From contig MEWM01000036.1 in the NCBI GenBank assembly GCA_001775355.1, positions 8,666 to 26,436 of the forward strand: a DNA stretch of 17,771 bases. Reading direction: 5' to 3'. Origin of the DNA: a candidate division Zixibacteria bacterium RBG_16_43_9. GTDB taxonomy: Bacteria; Zixibacteria; MSB-5A5; RBG-16-43-9. Below the pieces are notes generated by a model that worked only from the letters and a program-made list of their open reading frames with translations, did not search any database and was not told the origin of the DNA. Shown here one piece after another: positions 1 to 6,589 of this stretch (position 1 is the stretch's first letter; each line of letters begins with the position of its first letter). Position numbers and translations under genes: made by a program.

Positions 1-887
1 ATGCTTCCCCAGAAAAGAACCCGCATCAGATTTTTTGTCTGGGTGAACTTGGCAACCGGAATCTGAAGCAGGACGACAATCAGACCGTTAAGCGCAAATA
101 GAAAACCTAACTGCGCTTTTGTAATTCCCACATAATCGACTGAGAAAACCGATATGGTCGAGACCAACTGACCGATTACCACGAAAAGTAAAATCGAAAT
201 GGAACAGTAGAGAAGAAAAAGATGGTCATCCTTCAGCTTGACAAGGTCTTTGAAATAAAATTTCTCCTCTATAGAGTCCCTTTTGACCGACTCAGACAGA
301 AAGAAAAGTATTAGCGCCGAGGAGATGAAGGTTAGTACCCCGCCGATGATGAAGAGAAGTGGGTAAGAGGCAGAGGCTAAAAATCCTCCGATCACCGGAC
401 CAAAAGCCCAGCCGGTGTTGCCACCCACACGCAGGATGCTGTAAGCTTCCACCCTTTTTTCTTTAGGGACTATGTCTGCTGCCATGGCATTGGCAACTGG
501 CTGGTAAAATCCCCCAAACAACCAGTTCAGGATAAGAGCTAAAGACCACAGCGCAAAGCTGCCACCTTTAAAAGCAAGCCCGGCCATAAAGATAAAAATG
601 ATACCTCTGGCAAACTGGGCAAAGCCCATTATCTTCACCCTGCCAAGCTTATCTGAAAGATGTCCGCCGATTAAACCAGATAAAGCCCGGGCAATCGCTC
701 CTGCTCCAAATATAAACCCGACCTGAGTCATAGGAATTTGCATCTGATTATGAAAATAGATGCTCATATAAGGGATAACCATCGCAAATCCCATAGCAGA
801 TGCCATCCAGCCGGAGAAAAGTATCCACATCCGGTAATCGTAGCTTTTTACAAAAGATGAGAATCTGGAGAGGTTGAGTTGAGGCAT
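1..887 (-). CDS. MFS transporter, DHA1-like exporter (partial)
   Basis: Inner-membrane secondary transporter of the major facilitator superfamily, probably a drug or metabolite exporter driven by proton exchange. The frame is open from an ATG at 887-885 to the window edge, giving 295 residues, so the last three or so membrane segments lie outside. Seen: hydrophobic segments throughout; motif A in the first cytoplasmic loop (GGHLSDKLGRVK, residues 74-85); an Arg in the following helix (R94); and an antiporter motif C in segment 5 (GWAFGPVIGG, residues 159-168), which in this superfamily marks exporters rather than importers. No clear Shine-Dalgarno precedes the start, and a GTAG-headed inverted repeat sits just upstream. 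It diverges from the restriction-modification genes. Substrate cannot be told. Family call is firm, function within the family is not. Confidence 0.9.
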   Translation of the reverse strand, partial: MPQLNLSRFSSFVKSYDYRMWILFSGWMASAMGFAMVIPYMSIYFHNQMQIPMTQVGFIFGAGAIARALSGLIGGHLSDKLGRVKIMGFAQFARGIIFIFMAGLAFKGGSFALWSLALILNWLFGGFYQPVANAMAADIVPKEKRVEAYSILRVGGNTGWAFGPVIGGFLASASYPLLFIIGGVLTFISSALILFFLSESVKRDSIEEKFYFKDLVKLKDDHLFLLYCSISILLFVVIGQLVSTISVFSVDYVGITKAQLGFLFALNGLIVVLLQIPVAKFTQTKNLMRVLFWGS

Positions 888-896
888 ATTATCTAT

Positions 897-940
897 GTAG
901 GTCAAGCACGTCCCGCCAAAGAAGGGAATGGTTGACCTAC
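897..940. repeat. GTAG...CTAC inverted repeat
   Basis: GTAGGTCAA (897-905) is the exact inverse of TTGACCTAC (932-940), with a 26-base loop. It lies immediately upstream of the transporter start codon, in its leader. It has the GTAG foot and CTAC end shared by the other intergenic hairpins in this window but lacks their inner hairpins. Confidence 0.6.
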
Positions 941-1021
941 GAATCCTGCCAAGATAAAGAAGAATGAATGATTTTGCAATAATTAAATGATAAAGGACTA
1001 ATGACGAATAATAAATAAATT

Positions 1022-1073
1022 GTAGGGGTAGACCCTTCTGCTTAGTCTGGCAACTTTAGAAGTCAAAAGCAGG
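1022..1073. repeat. degraded GTAG-headed hairpin element
   Basis: GTAG at 1022-1025 is followed by a short GGGT/ACCC hairpin (1026-1035) and then by CTGCTT (1038-1043) facing AAGCAG (1067-1072). This looks like a decayed copy of the paired-hairpin family. The 888-1187 spacer holds only this, the 897-940 repeat and the promoter below. Confidence 0.4.
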
Positions 1074-1091
1074 ATGAAATTATTTATTTAC

Positions 1092-1120
1092 TTGACAAGT
1101 ATCATGTTATTGTATATAAT
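1092..1120 (+). promoter_or_regulatory. consensus sigma70-type promoter for the methyltransferase pair
   Basis: TTGACA (1092-1097) and TATAAT (1115-1120) are both perfect consensus hexamers with an ideal 17-base spacer. Transcription would start near 1127, giving a leader of about 60 bases before the first methyltransferase. A maximal promoter fits early methyltransferase expression when a restriction-modification island enters a new host. Confidence 0.75.
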
Positions 1121-1187
1121 ATTTTTGAATTAAACTAGTTATTATTAAAGTTCAAAAACTAAACAGAGTTAAAAATAGCGATTACAT

Positions 1188-2036
1188 ATGACTTTGAGAT
1201 TGTCTTCAAATAATAAATTTACAATTAATAATCAAACTCTTCTATTAGGAGATTCTTTAAATATTTTACCTACTTTAAAAAAGCAATTTGACGCATGTAT
1301 TACTGATCCACCTTATAATATATCTGGGTATGATCATAAAAAAGAAATTGGTTGGCTTAAATCTAATAAATTCTGGACCGAACAAAAAAAGTTCTACAAA
1401 ATAGATGAAAGCTGGGATAAATTTTCTAATGGCGATTATGAGAGATTCACAGAAGAGTGGCTAAAAATGGTATGTTGTTTAGTAAAGAAAAATGGAAATA
1501 TAATAATATTTGGAACCTATCACAATATTTACAAAATTGGTTACTTGTTAGAAAAACTTGACAAAAAAATTATAAATTCTATCGTTTGGTATAAAAGAAA
1601 TGCTTTTCCCAATATAACACAAAGAATGCTTTGTGAAAGCACAGAACATATTATATGGGCAGTTAATAATAGTCAGAAAAATGCTAGCAACTGGATTTTC
1701 AATTATAATTTTTTGAAAAGTATAAATCATGGAAAACAAATGAGAAATGTTTGGGACATACCAAGCACACCTCAAAATGAGAAAGAATTCGGAAAACATC
1801 CTTCACAAAAGCCAGTTAAAGTGATTGAAAAATTAATTATTGGATTTACAAATAAAGGTGATAATATCTTGGACCCATTTATGGGTAGTGGTACAATCCC
1901 CTTGGTTTGTATGCTACATGATAGAGAAAGTTTATGTATAGAGAATAATGAAGATTATTATAATTTAGCAGTGAAAAGATTGAAAGGATCAAATAAAAAT
2001 AAAAATGTAGATGCTTTTGAGTTGTTATCATGTTAA
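1188..2036 (+). CDS. DNA adenine/cytosine-N4 methyltransferase, beta class, DpnA/MboIIA-like
   Basis: Amino-group DNA methyltransferase, 282 residues, using S-adenosylmethionine. The catalytic DPPY motif (residues 40-43) comes before the SAM-binding FMGSGT motif (231-236), the order of the beta class. KHPSQKP (203-209) precedes motif I as usual. The stretch with HNIY, STEHIIWA and HGKQMRNVW resembles what I recall of M.DpnA and M.MboIIA, which argues for adenine methylation, but the target site cannot be read from the sequence. The ATG at 1188 has only a weak ribosome site. It overlaps the next gene by 7 bases, so the two are co-translated. Codon use is strongly AT-biased, unlike most of the window, which points to transfer with the neighbouring methyltransferase and nuclease. 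Confidence 0.93.
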   Translation: MTLRLSSNNKFTINNQTLLLGDSLNILPTLKKQFDACITDPPYNISGYDHKKEIGWLKSNKFWTEQKKFYKIDESWDKFSNGDYERFTEEWLKMVCCLVKKNGNIIIFGTYHNIYKIGYLLEKLDKKIINSIVWYKRNAFPNITQRMLCESTEHIIWAVNNSQKNASNWIFNYNFLKSINHGKQMRNVWDIPSTPQNEKEFGKHPSQKPVKVIEKLIIGFTNKGDNILDPFMGSGTIPLVCMLHDRESLCIENNEDYYNLAVKRLKGSNKNKNVDAFELLSC

Positions 2037-2731
2037 AAGAATGGTTAAACACAATTCAATGTATTGATTGCATTGACGGACTTAAGAAAATACCTGACAA
2101 TTCTATAGATCTAATTATTGCTGATCCTCCCTACGGGATTAGCAGAGAATTAAATTGTAAAAATCAGAAGTTAGGTACAACAGCAAAATTGAATTTTGAT
2201 TTTGGAGAATGGGATAAATTTGACAAGAAATGGTTCGAAATTGCTATTAAAAAGACAAAAGGTTGGATTGTGACGTTTTGCGCTAAAAAAGATATTGGAG
2301 TCTATTGGGATATTTTAGAGAAAAATGGTTTTGTTGCAATAGACTCAATAGCTTGGATAAAACCAGACCCTCTTCCACTAAATGCTAAAAGTAGATTTTT
2401 AAATGCGTGGGAATCTATAGTTGTTGGTAAAAAATCTGGAGCATATTGGGGAAGCAAATATTTCCCGAATATATTAAAGTTTCAGGCGCCAAAAGGAAGA
2501 GATAGAATTCACCCAACACAGAAACCTTTAGGATTGATTGAAAAATTAATAGAATTAATGACTAAAAAAAATGATATTGTGCTTGATCCGTTTATGGGTA
2601 GTGGAACAACTGCAGTTGCTTGTAAGCAACTAGGCAGGCATTTTATTGGATTTGAAATTTCTAAAGAATTTTATGAACTAACAAAAAAAAGACTTAATGG
2701 AATCAGTGAAAGATTAGAGATTCAATTATAG
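2030..2731 (+). CDS. second beta-class DNA methyltransferase of the island
   Basis: Small amino-group DNA methyltransferase, 233 residues. DPPYG is at 32-36, HPTQKP at 161-166 and DPFMGSGT at 186-193, again the beta-class order. It is clearly diverged from the upstream enzyme rather than a recent duplicate. Two separate methyltransferases serving one nuclease usually mean that the site is asymmetric, each enzyme modifying one strand; that is established for type IIS systems and an inference here. The start overlaps the preceding stop by 7 bases. The stop codon overlaps the stop of the convergent nuclease gene by 6 bases, so the two transcripts must be complementary at their 3' ends unless transcription stops inside a gene. 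Confidence 0.92.
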   Translation: MLKEWLNTIQCIDCIDGLKKIPDNSIDLIIADPPYGISRELNCKNQKLGTTAKLNFDFGEWDKFDKKWFEIAIKKTKGWIVTFCAKKDIGVYWDILEKNGFVAIDSIAWIKPDPLPLNAKSRFLNAWESIVVGKKSGAYWGSKYFPNILKFQAPKGRDRIHPTQKPLGLIEKLIELMTKKNDIVLDPFMGSGTTAVACKQLGRHFIGFEISKEFYELTKKRLNGISERLEIQL

Positions 2732-3730
2732 TATTTCTATTGCGTCAATTTTTTCAAGGTCTCGTATAGATAGCGAAACTTGTAATCTTCTTAATTCCTT
2801 GCCCTGTACAGCAAATCTTTTAAATTTTTCTTTCAACTTTTCCCTTAATCTTGAAACAACTAATTTGGGGAGTGCTTTATATATCTTAACAATTTCAAAT
2901 TTTTGTTTATCTACTACAGCCAGAATAATCGCTTTGTCTTTTAGATATTTGTTTAAAACGTTATCCGAAATGTCTTGAAAATTCCATGAAAATGTTTTAG
3001 ATACTTTATATTCATAATAGTTACCTTCATCGTCGATAGCATCATGTGCCGCTTGCTCAGTAAGAACTTTATGACCTAATTTGATTGCTATCAACAATTC
3101 CCAGCATTTATTACTTGTCAAAATATCTTTTACCTTTGCGATCTTTTCAATTTGTTTAGTAATTACTAATATTCTGTTTAACCATTTATCGTACCCTCCT
3201 CTTAAATTAGATTCAAAAGAGTTTTTTTTAATATCTAGTTCTTTTTCAATCTGATGTGGACTTACATTTATCATTTTTCTTTTATTGATTATTTTTATAG
3301 TCTTTTCTTTTAAGTACTTTGAGATTAGTTCTCCTGGAACAATAAAGCACCAATCCATAAAAGGTTTATCACATAGATCATTAATATGTGCAAAAACAAC
3401 AGCTTTCACAGAATTTAGTTTTTCTATAGTAGTATCAGAGAAATCATTAAAAGTCCAAGTGTGATTAGAACTGGTCTCTTTATAATGTTTATATTCATAC
3501 TCATCTCTATTTTCATCTCTCCCATTACGTGAACCGGAATGTCCTGGAATTAAGTTATGGTGTAATTCGTTTGCTATTATTATTTCAAAAATCTTACTAT
3601 TAGAGTATATGTCATTTACTCCAAATAATTCAAAGAACTCATTCTGAATCTGAACTAATTCATTAACTAATTCTGTAATTTTATTTTTATATTCCATAGT
3701 TTTATCCGGATCAGAGGCTTCCACCTTCAA
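2726..3730 (-). CDS. putative restriction endonuclease with two tandem PD-(D/E)XK-like domains
   Basis: I do not recognise a named family. The protein has up to 334 residues and contains an internal duplication: residues about 46-143 and 208-303 align, each with an early Glu in a helix (E49; E211), acidic residues before the core (D76; D233/D234), an EYK triad (E79-K81; E240-K242), then a Trp-Thr/Asn-Phe-x-Asp-x-Ser-Asp segment (TWTFNDFSD; SWNFQDISD) and a LKEK end. The E...D...ExK pattern is that of PD-(D/E)XK nucleases, and both copies keep it. Position beside two methyltransferases makes restriction the likely role. The first start is TTG at 3730; ATG at 3697 (residue 12) is equally possible, and neither has a good ribosome site. 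AT-rich like its partners. Nuclease fold is inferred from motifs, and the site is unknown. Confidence 0.75.
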   Translation of the reverse strand: MKVEASDPDKTMEYKNKITELVNELVQIQNEFFELFGVNDIYSNSKIFEIIIANELHHNLIPGHSGSRNGRDENRDEYEYKHYKETSSNHTWTFNDFSDTTIEKLNSVKAVVFAHINDLCDKPFMDWCFIVPGELISKYLKEKTIKIINKRKMINVSPHQIEKELDIKKNSFESNLRGGYDKWLNRILVITKQIEKIAKVKDILTSNKCWELLIAIKLGHKVLTEQAAHDAIDDEGNYYEYKVSKTFSWNFQDISDNVLNKYLKDKAIILAVVDKQKFEIVKIYKALPKLVVSRLREKLKEKFKRFAVQGKELRRLQVSLSIRDLEKIDAIEIL

Positions 3731-3855
3731 ACTGGGTGTTTTCCAACAAAAGATATTTAAAAAGTTTTAAAAAACAAGGTATGTTTTTAAAAAATAATCT
3801 GCAAAAGGTTTAAGTGGATACAAAATTGGTAGCGAATAACTATTTAGATGGCACT

Positions 3856-3888
3856 ATCTTATTGGTAAATAATAAGTTACCTTAAGAT
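3856..3888. repeat. imperfect palindrome upstream of the nuclease gene
   Basis: ATCTTATTGGTAA (3856-3868) faces TTACCTTAAGAT (3877-3888) with a single bulge and an 8-base loop. It lies in the AT-rich spacer between the nuclease start and the GTPase promoter. It could be an operator for the nuclease, but no controller-protein gene is present in the island. I see no convincing nuclease promoter. Confidence 0.4.
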
Positions 3889-3954
3889 GCTTTTCCATAA
3901 TAACATATTAGGTAATGTTTGAACTTGTGTGTAATTTTTTCTTCCTTATTATTT

Positions 3955-3983
3955 TTGACATTTCCCTCGGTATTAGATATATT
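3955..3983 (+). promoter_or_regulatory. sigma70-type promoter of the TGS-GTPase gene
   Basis: TTGACA (3955-3960), a 17-base spacer and TATATT (3978-3983). The start would be near 3990, leaving a leader of about 34 bases that contains a small hairpin, TCCGAAATTCGGA (4000-4012), directly before the ribosome site GGAAAGGAG (4010-4018). Confidence 0.7.
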
Positions 3984-4023
3984 TTTCTTGTCCTGCGGAT
4001 CCGAAATTCGGAAAGGAGTTTTT

Positions 4024-5010
4024 ATGCCAGCTAATTTGACTCCTCAATATTTAGAAGCGGAAAGGAAATACAAGCAGGCCAAGACTGTCGAGGAAAAGCT
4101 TTCTGCTTTAGAGGGGATGCTTGCGACCATCCCTAAGCACAAGGGGACTGAAAAGCTTCAAGCTGACATAAAGACCAGGATCTCCAGACTAAAGGACCAG
4201 GAGAAAAAAACTAAAGGGGGGAAAAGGGAAGACCTTTATTATATCAAAAAGGAAGGGGCTGGTCAGGTGGTTATTATCGGTTCTCCAAATGCTGGTAAAT
4301 CTCGGCTTTTAGCCTCCTTGACCCATGCCAAGCCAGAGGTGGCACCTTTTCCCTTTACTACCCAGAAGCCTTTAGCCGGTATGATGCCCTATGAGAATAT
4401 CCAGATTCAACTGATCGATACCCCGCCCATCACCCATGATTTCTTAGAAAGCGGGATGCTGGGACTGATCCGCAATTCAGATTTAGTCTGGTTGGTGATA
4501 AATTTAAGCTTAGATGACCCTTTAGCTGAATTAGAGATGGTCAAGAAAAGGCTGGAGGAGAAAAAAATCAGGCTGTGCGGGGATGAAAAAGGCGTGGCTT
4601 TGCAGGTGGGTGAGATCTGCAAAAAGACTATGATTTTAGGGAATAAAAATGATCTGGAAAATGCTGCGGAAAACTGGCAGGTCATAAAGGAGTTGTACAG
4701 CAAATCTTTTTCCTTATACTCTGTTTCCGCGGAAAAAAAACAGGGTCTGGAGGAATTGAAAAGGGAGACCTTCGAGAAGCTGGAAATTCTAAGAGTTTAT
4801 ACTAAAATCCCGGGAAAACCTTTAGATTATACTGATCCGGTTATCCTGAAAAAAGGGCAAAAAGTATTAGATGCCGCTTTTATCATTCACAAGGATTTTG
4901 CCCATAATCTGAAATATGCCCGGATCTGGGGCAAAGGCAAATATGAAGGGCAGATGGTGCACCGGGACCAGGTGCTAACGGATGGAGATGTGATAGAGTT
5001 TCATCTTTGA
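4024..5010 (+). CDS. Obg/DRG-family GTPase with C-terminal TGS domain
   Basis: Cytoplasmic GTPase, 328 residues, of the Obg-HflX superfamily, whose members mostly act on ribosomes. G1 GSPNAGKS is at 86-93, G2 threonines in FTT 111-113, G3 DTPP 132-135, G4 NKND 207-210 and G5 SAE about 235-237; TGS domain about 258-328. The N-terminal 65 residues are charged and probably helical, with no Obg glycine-rich domain, so it is not ObgE; it looks nearest to DRG-type proteins. I chose ATG 4024 because GGAAAGGAG stands at the right distance and a consensus promoter lies between 3955 and 3983, which excludes an in-frame start at 3919. The last 53 codons and 31 bases beyond the stop are repeated at 5718-5911. 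Exact role unknown. Confidence 0.9.
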   Translation: MPANLTPQYLEAERKYKQAKTVEEKLSALEGMLATIPKHKGTEKLQADIKTRISRLKDQEKKTKGGKREDLYYIKKEGAGQVVIIGSPNAGKSRLLASLTHAKPEVAPFPFTTQKPLAGMMPYENIQIQLIDTPPITHDFLESGMLGLIRNSDLVWLVINLSLDDPLAELEMVKKRLEEKKIRLCGDEKGVALQVGEICKKTMILGNKNDLENAAENWQVIKELYSKSFSLYSVSAEKKQGLEELKRETFEKLEILRVYTKIPGKPLDYTDPVILKKGQKVLDAAFIIHKDFAHNLKYARIWGKGKYEGQMVHRDQVLTDGDVIEFHL

Positions 5011-5041
5011 TTTCTGGTGGAACAGACATCCTGTCTGTTCC
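4848..5041. repeat. 194-bp direct repeat, left copy (GTPase 3' end)
   Basis: This matches 5718-5911 with three differences in 194 bases. It covers GTPase codons 276-328, the stop and a downstream hairpin (GGAACAGACA at 5019-5028 facing TGTCTGTTCC at 5032-5041). It ends exactly at the foot of that hairpin, where the transposase unit begins. In the right copy the same hairpin goes on into a second one, so this copy is the cut-off one. Confidence 0.95.
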
Positions 5042-5088
5042 GCTTTTTCGTAGGGTCGGGGGACCCAACAGGCACAGGAAACCGCGCT

Positions 5089-5114
5089 CCCGCTGGATGT
5101 TATCATCCAGCGGG
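5089..5114. repeat. left terminal hairpin of the RAYT unit
   Basis: Stem CCCGCTGGATG (5089-5099) with CATCCAGCGGG (5104-5114), loop TTAT. It ends 10 bases before the transposase start codon and contains its ribosome-site region (GGGGAAG). Its inverse shares the 14-base core of the right hairpin. Confidence 0.8.
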
Positions 5115-5124
5115 GAAGTAAAAA

Positions 5125-5682
5125 ATGGGAAAGTTCGCCAAGAAATTTCAAGACAACGGACTTCTGTTCATTACTAATACGATTATTGATTGGAACAAGA
5201 TCTTCCACTTATCCAGGTATGCTTTGATAGTGATGAATAGCTTGAAATACTGTATTGAAGATGAATGGTTCGAATTATATTCTTATATCTTAATGCCCAA
5301 TCATCTCCATCTCATTTTAAAAGTATTGAAAAATCACACCATAGAACAGATATCCAGAGATTTCAACAAATATACTGCCCAGCAGATTCTACTCACCCTT
5401 AAGGATAAAAATCCCGAGATGCTGGATTTGTTTTGGGTTGGGACCAAAAAACAAAATTACAGAGTCTGGCAAGAAGATGGAGACATAAAAAATGTTATTT
5501 CCCCACAATTTCTTCTTCAGAAGGCAGAATATATTCACAACAATCCATTGAGAGGGGATTGGAGAAAATTCTTAAAAGTGGAGAGATCCGAGGATTATGA
5601 ATATTCCAGTGCCAGATTCTATGTAAGCGGGGTCGAAGACAAATATGTGAGACTGAGTGATCTGCGAAAACTGGTCGTTTGA
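5125..5682 (+). CDS. REP-associated tyrosine transposase (RAYT, Y1 HUH)
   Basis: Single-domain IS200-like transposase of 185 residues, normal for the family. The HUH metal-binding motif is MPNHLHLI (57-64, with H60 and H62), the likely nucleophile is Y83 in NKYTAQQ, and the family hallmarks YIHNNPLRG and DYEYSSARFY follow. RAYTs cut single-stranded DNA next to hairpins marked by a GTAG-type foot and are held responsible for spreading REP sequences. This window is full of such hairpins, which makes the enzyme the natural candidate for making them. The start at 5125 has GGGGAAG six bases upstream. All catalytic residues are present and there is no frameshift, so it is probably active. It stands alone, with no partner gene. 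Confidence 0.92.
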   Translation: MGKFAKKFQDNGLLFITNTIIDWNKIFHLSRYALIVMNSLKYCIEDEWFELYSYILMPNHLHLILKVLKNHTIEQISRDFNKYTAQQILLTLKDKNPEMLDLFWVGTKKQNYRVWQEDGDIKNVISPQFLLQKAEYIHNNPLRGDWRKFLKVERSEDYEYSSARFYVSGVEDKYVRLSDLRKLVV

Positions 5683-5689
5683 TTGAGAC

Positions 5690-5709
5690 GGCGGATGATA
5701 ACATCCGCC
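5690..5709. repeat. right terminal hairpin of the RAYT unit
   Basis: Stem GGCGGATG (5690-5697) with CATCCGCC (5702-5709), loop ATAA, seven bases after the transposase stop. The loop is the inverse complement of the left hairpin loop, so the two ends are mirror images. Confidence 0.8.
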
Positions 5710-5717
5710 TAAGAGCG

Positions 5718-5880
5718 GAAAAAAGGGCAAAAAGTATTAGATGCCGCTTTTATCATTCACAAGGATTTTGCCCATAATCTGAAATATGCCAGGATCTGGG
5801 GCAAAAGCAAATACGAAGGGCAGATGGTGCACCGGGACCAGGTGCTAACGGATGGAGATGTGATAGAGTTTCATCTTTGA
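5718..5880 (+). pseudogene. duplicated C-terminal fragment of the TGS-GTPase gene
   Basis: This repeats codons 276-328 and the stop of the GTPase gene with three base changes. Two are silent; the third gives Ser where the intact gene has Gly305 (GKS against GKG). It has no usable start codon or ribosome site and is not in frame with the transposase, so it is not expressed as protein. GKS is, as far as I recall, the commoner form in TGS domains of this family, which hints that this fragment is the original gene end and that the copy now in use is the one that arrived or drifted. Confidence 0.9.
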
Positions 5881-5886
5881 TTTCTG

Positions 5887-5944
5887 GTGGAACAGACATC
5901 CTGTCTGTTCCATAACTATAGTCAGACAGGAATGTCTGACCTAC
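5887..5944. repeat. complete paired-hairpin (BIME-like) element
   Basis: The first hairpin is AACAGACA/TGTCTGTT (5891-5909 region, after GTGG). A nine-base spacer follows, then GTCAGACA (5921-5928) facing TGTCTGAC (5933-5940), and CTAC at 5941-5944. The two hairpins share the word CAGACA in opposite orientation. Only the first half is present in the left duplicate at 5019-5041. Confidence 0.8.
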
Positions 5945-5945
5945 C

Positions 5946-5980
5946 TTTGTAGGGGTGGGTTTGAAACCCACTCCTACAAA
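5946..5980. repeat. GTAG...CTAC hairpin in the yedF-like leader
   Basis: TTTGTAGGGGTGGGTTT (5946-5962) faces AAACCCACTCCTACAAA (5964-5980), one mismatch and a one-base centre. It ends 23 bases before the next start codon, so it lies in the untranslated leader and could affect expression. Confidence 0.85.
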
Positions 5981-6003
5981 GAAAGACATTTTCAAAGGAA
6001 GGT

Positions 6004-6339
6004 ATGGGAAAAGTCATAATGATAAACAATGAAAGAATGGGACAGGGAGAGACTGAATTGACCACTCTTTTGATGGGGAATTTTTTGAGAAGTCTGGTCA
6101 GTTCGGAAAAGAAACCTGAATTTTTGATCTTCTATGCCTCCGGAGTAAAGCTGGTCTCTGAAGGCTCGGTCTATCTTGAAACACTTGTCTCCCTGGAAAA
6201 TTCAGGGGTAGAGGTACTTTCCTGCTCCACCTGCCTGAATTATTACGGGCTTACAGATAAAGTCAAAGTAGGGAAAAAGAGTAATATGAAAGAGATCGTA
6301 GAGGTTCTCTTAAAATTCGAGGGTACTATTACTATTTAA
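6004..6339 (+). CDS. YedF-type DsrE-like protein
   Basis: Small cytoplasmic protein of 111 residues that matches the C-terminal DsrE-like half of YedF proteins linked to sulfur and selenium metabolism. Visible family marks are GQGETEL (13-19), FYASGVKL (43-50), the cysteine motif CSTC (74-77) with LNYYGL after it, and SNM (93-95). The N-terminal TusA (SirA) half present in full-length YedF is absent, and no reading frame for it exists upstream, where hairpin repeats fill the spacer. The ribosome site GGAAGG ends two bases before the ATG, closer than ideal. Role in this organism is inferred; a selenium or sulfur relay function is the likely one. No selenium genes are seen nearby. Confidence 0.85.
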   Translation: MGKVIMINNERMGQGETELTTLLMGNFLRSLVSSEKKPEFLIFYASGVKLVSEGSVYLETLVSLENSGVEVLSCSTCLNYYGLTDKVKVGKKSNMKEIVEVLLKFEGTITI

Positions 6340-6375
6340 GAACTGTTGCCGAAGTCTCTTTTGGGAGAAATCTTG

Positions 6376-6439
6376 TGTAGGGACAGGGCTTGTCCCTGTC
6401 CTAACCCTAATAAGGACAGCCACAAGGGCTGTCCCTACA
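6376..6439. repeat. paired-hairpin element, GTAG to CTAC
   Basis: The outer stem is TGTAGGGACAG (6376-6386) with CTGTCCCTACA (6429-6439). Inside, AGGGACA/TGTCCCT (6379-6397) and GGACAGCC/GGCTGTCC (6414-6434) can form two separate hairpins, so the element can fold as one long arm or as two. Confidence 0.85.
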
Positions 6440-6440
6440 T

Positions 6441-6525
6441 TAACTCATCCCCTGACCCCTTCTCTTAAAAAGAGAAGGGGTCAGGCATTCCCTCTCTTTA
6501 TAAGAGAGGGATTAAGGGTGAGTTA
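6441..6525. repeat. paired-hairpin element with a 16-bp stem
   Basis: The outer stem is TAACTCA (6441-6447) with TGAGTTA (6519-6525). The first inner hairpin is a perfect 16-bp stem with a 3-base loop (6451-6466 with 6470-6485); the second is CCCTCTCTT/AAGAGAGGG (6490-6510). It has no long T run, so it is not a standard terminator. It follows directly on the 6376-6439 element. Confidence 0.85.
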
Positions 6526-6589
6526 TTCAACTGCAAACTAAAGTTCGAGAAGCCGGAGACTACGTCTGGTGCTCATACGGGCTTGCGGG

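Larger units (their letters stand above)
5042..5717 (+). mobile_element. RAYT transposase unit inserted at the GTPase 3' end
   Basis: The insert carries one gene (5125-5682) between two copies of the GTPase end. Junctions read TTCCGCTTTT (5038-5047) and AAGAGCGGAA (5711-5720), a 10-base inverted repeat with one mismatch. Inside each end is a hairpin: 5089-5114 (11-bp stem, loop TTAT) and 5690-5709 (8-bp stem, loop ATAA). Both share the stem GGATG/CATCC in opposite orientation. A GTAG-headed small hairpin stands at 5050-5066. Y1 HUH elements do not make target duplications, so the 194-bp direct repeat needs another explanation. Exact borders are inferred from the repeat edges. Confidence 0.75.

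Noticed and set aside
3731..3900. Promoter for the nuclease on the minus strand
   Set aside because: Only weak four-of-six matches were seen in an AT-rich stretch where such matches are expected by chance.
3919..4023. N-terminal extension of the GTPase resembling a signal peptide
   Set aside because: The promoter hexamers and the strong ribosome site lie inside this stretch, so translation must begin at 4024.
5019..5041. Hairpin after the GTPase stop as an intrinsic terminator
   Set aside because: No T run follows in either copy, and in the right copy it is the first half of a paired-hairpin repeat element.
5753..5995. Minus-strand frame covering the duplicated gene end
   Set aside because: It is the shadow of the GTPase fragment and repeats; a similar frame opposes the intact gene end.
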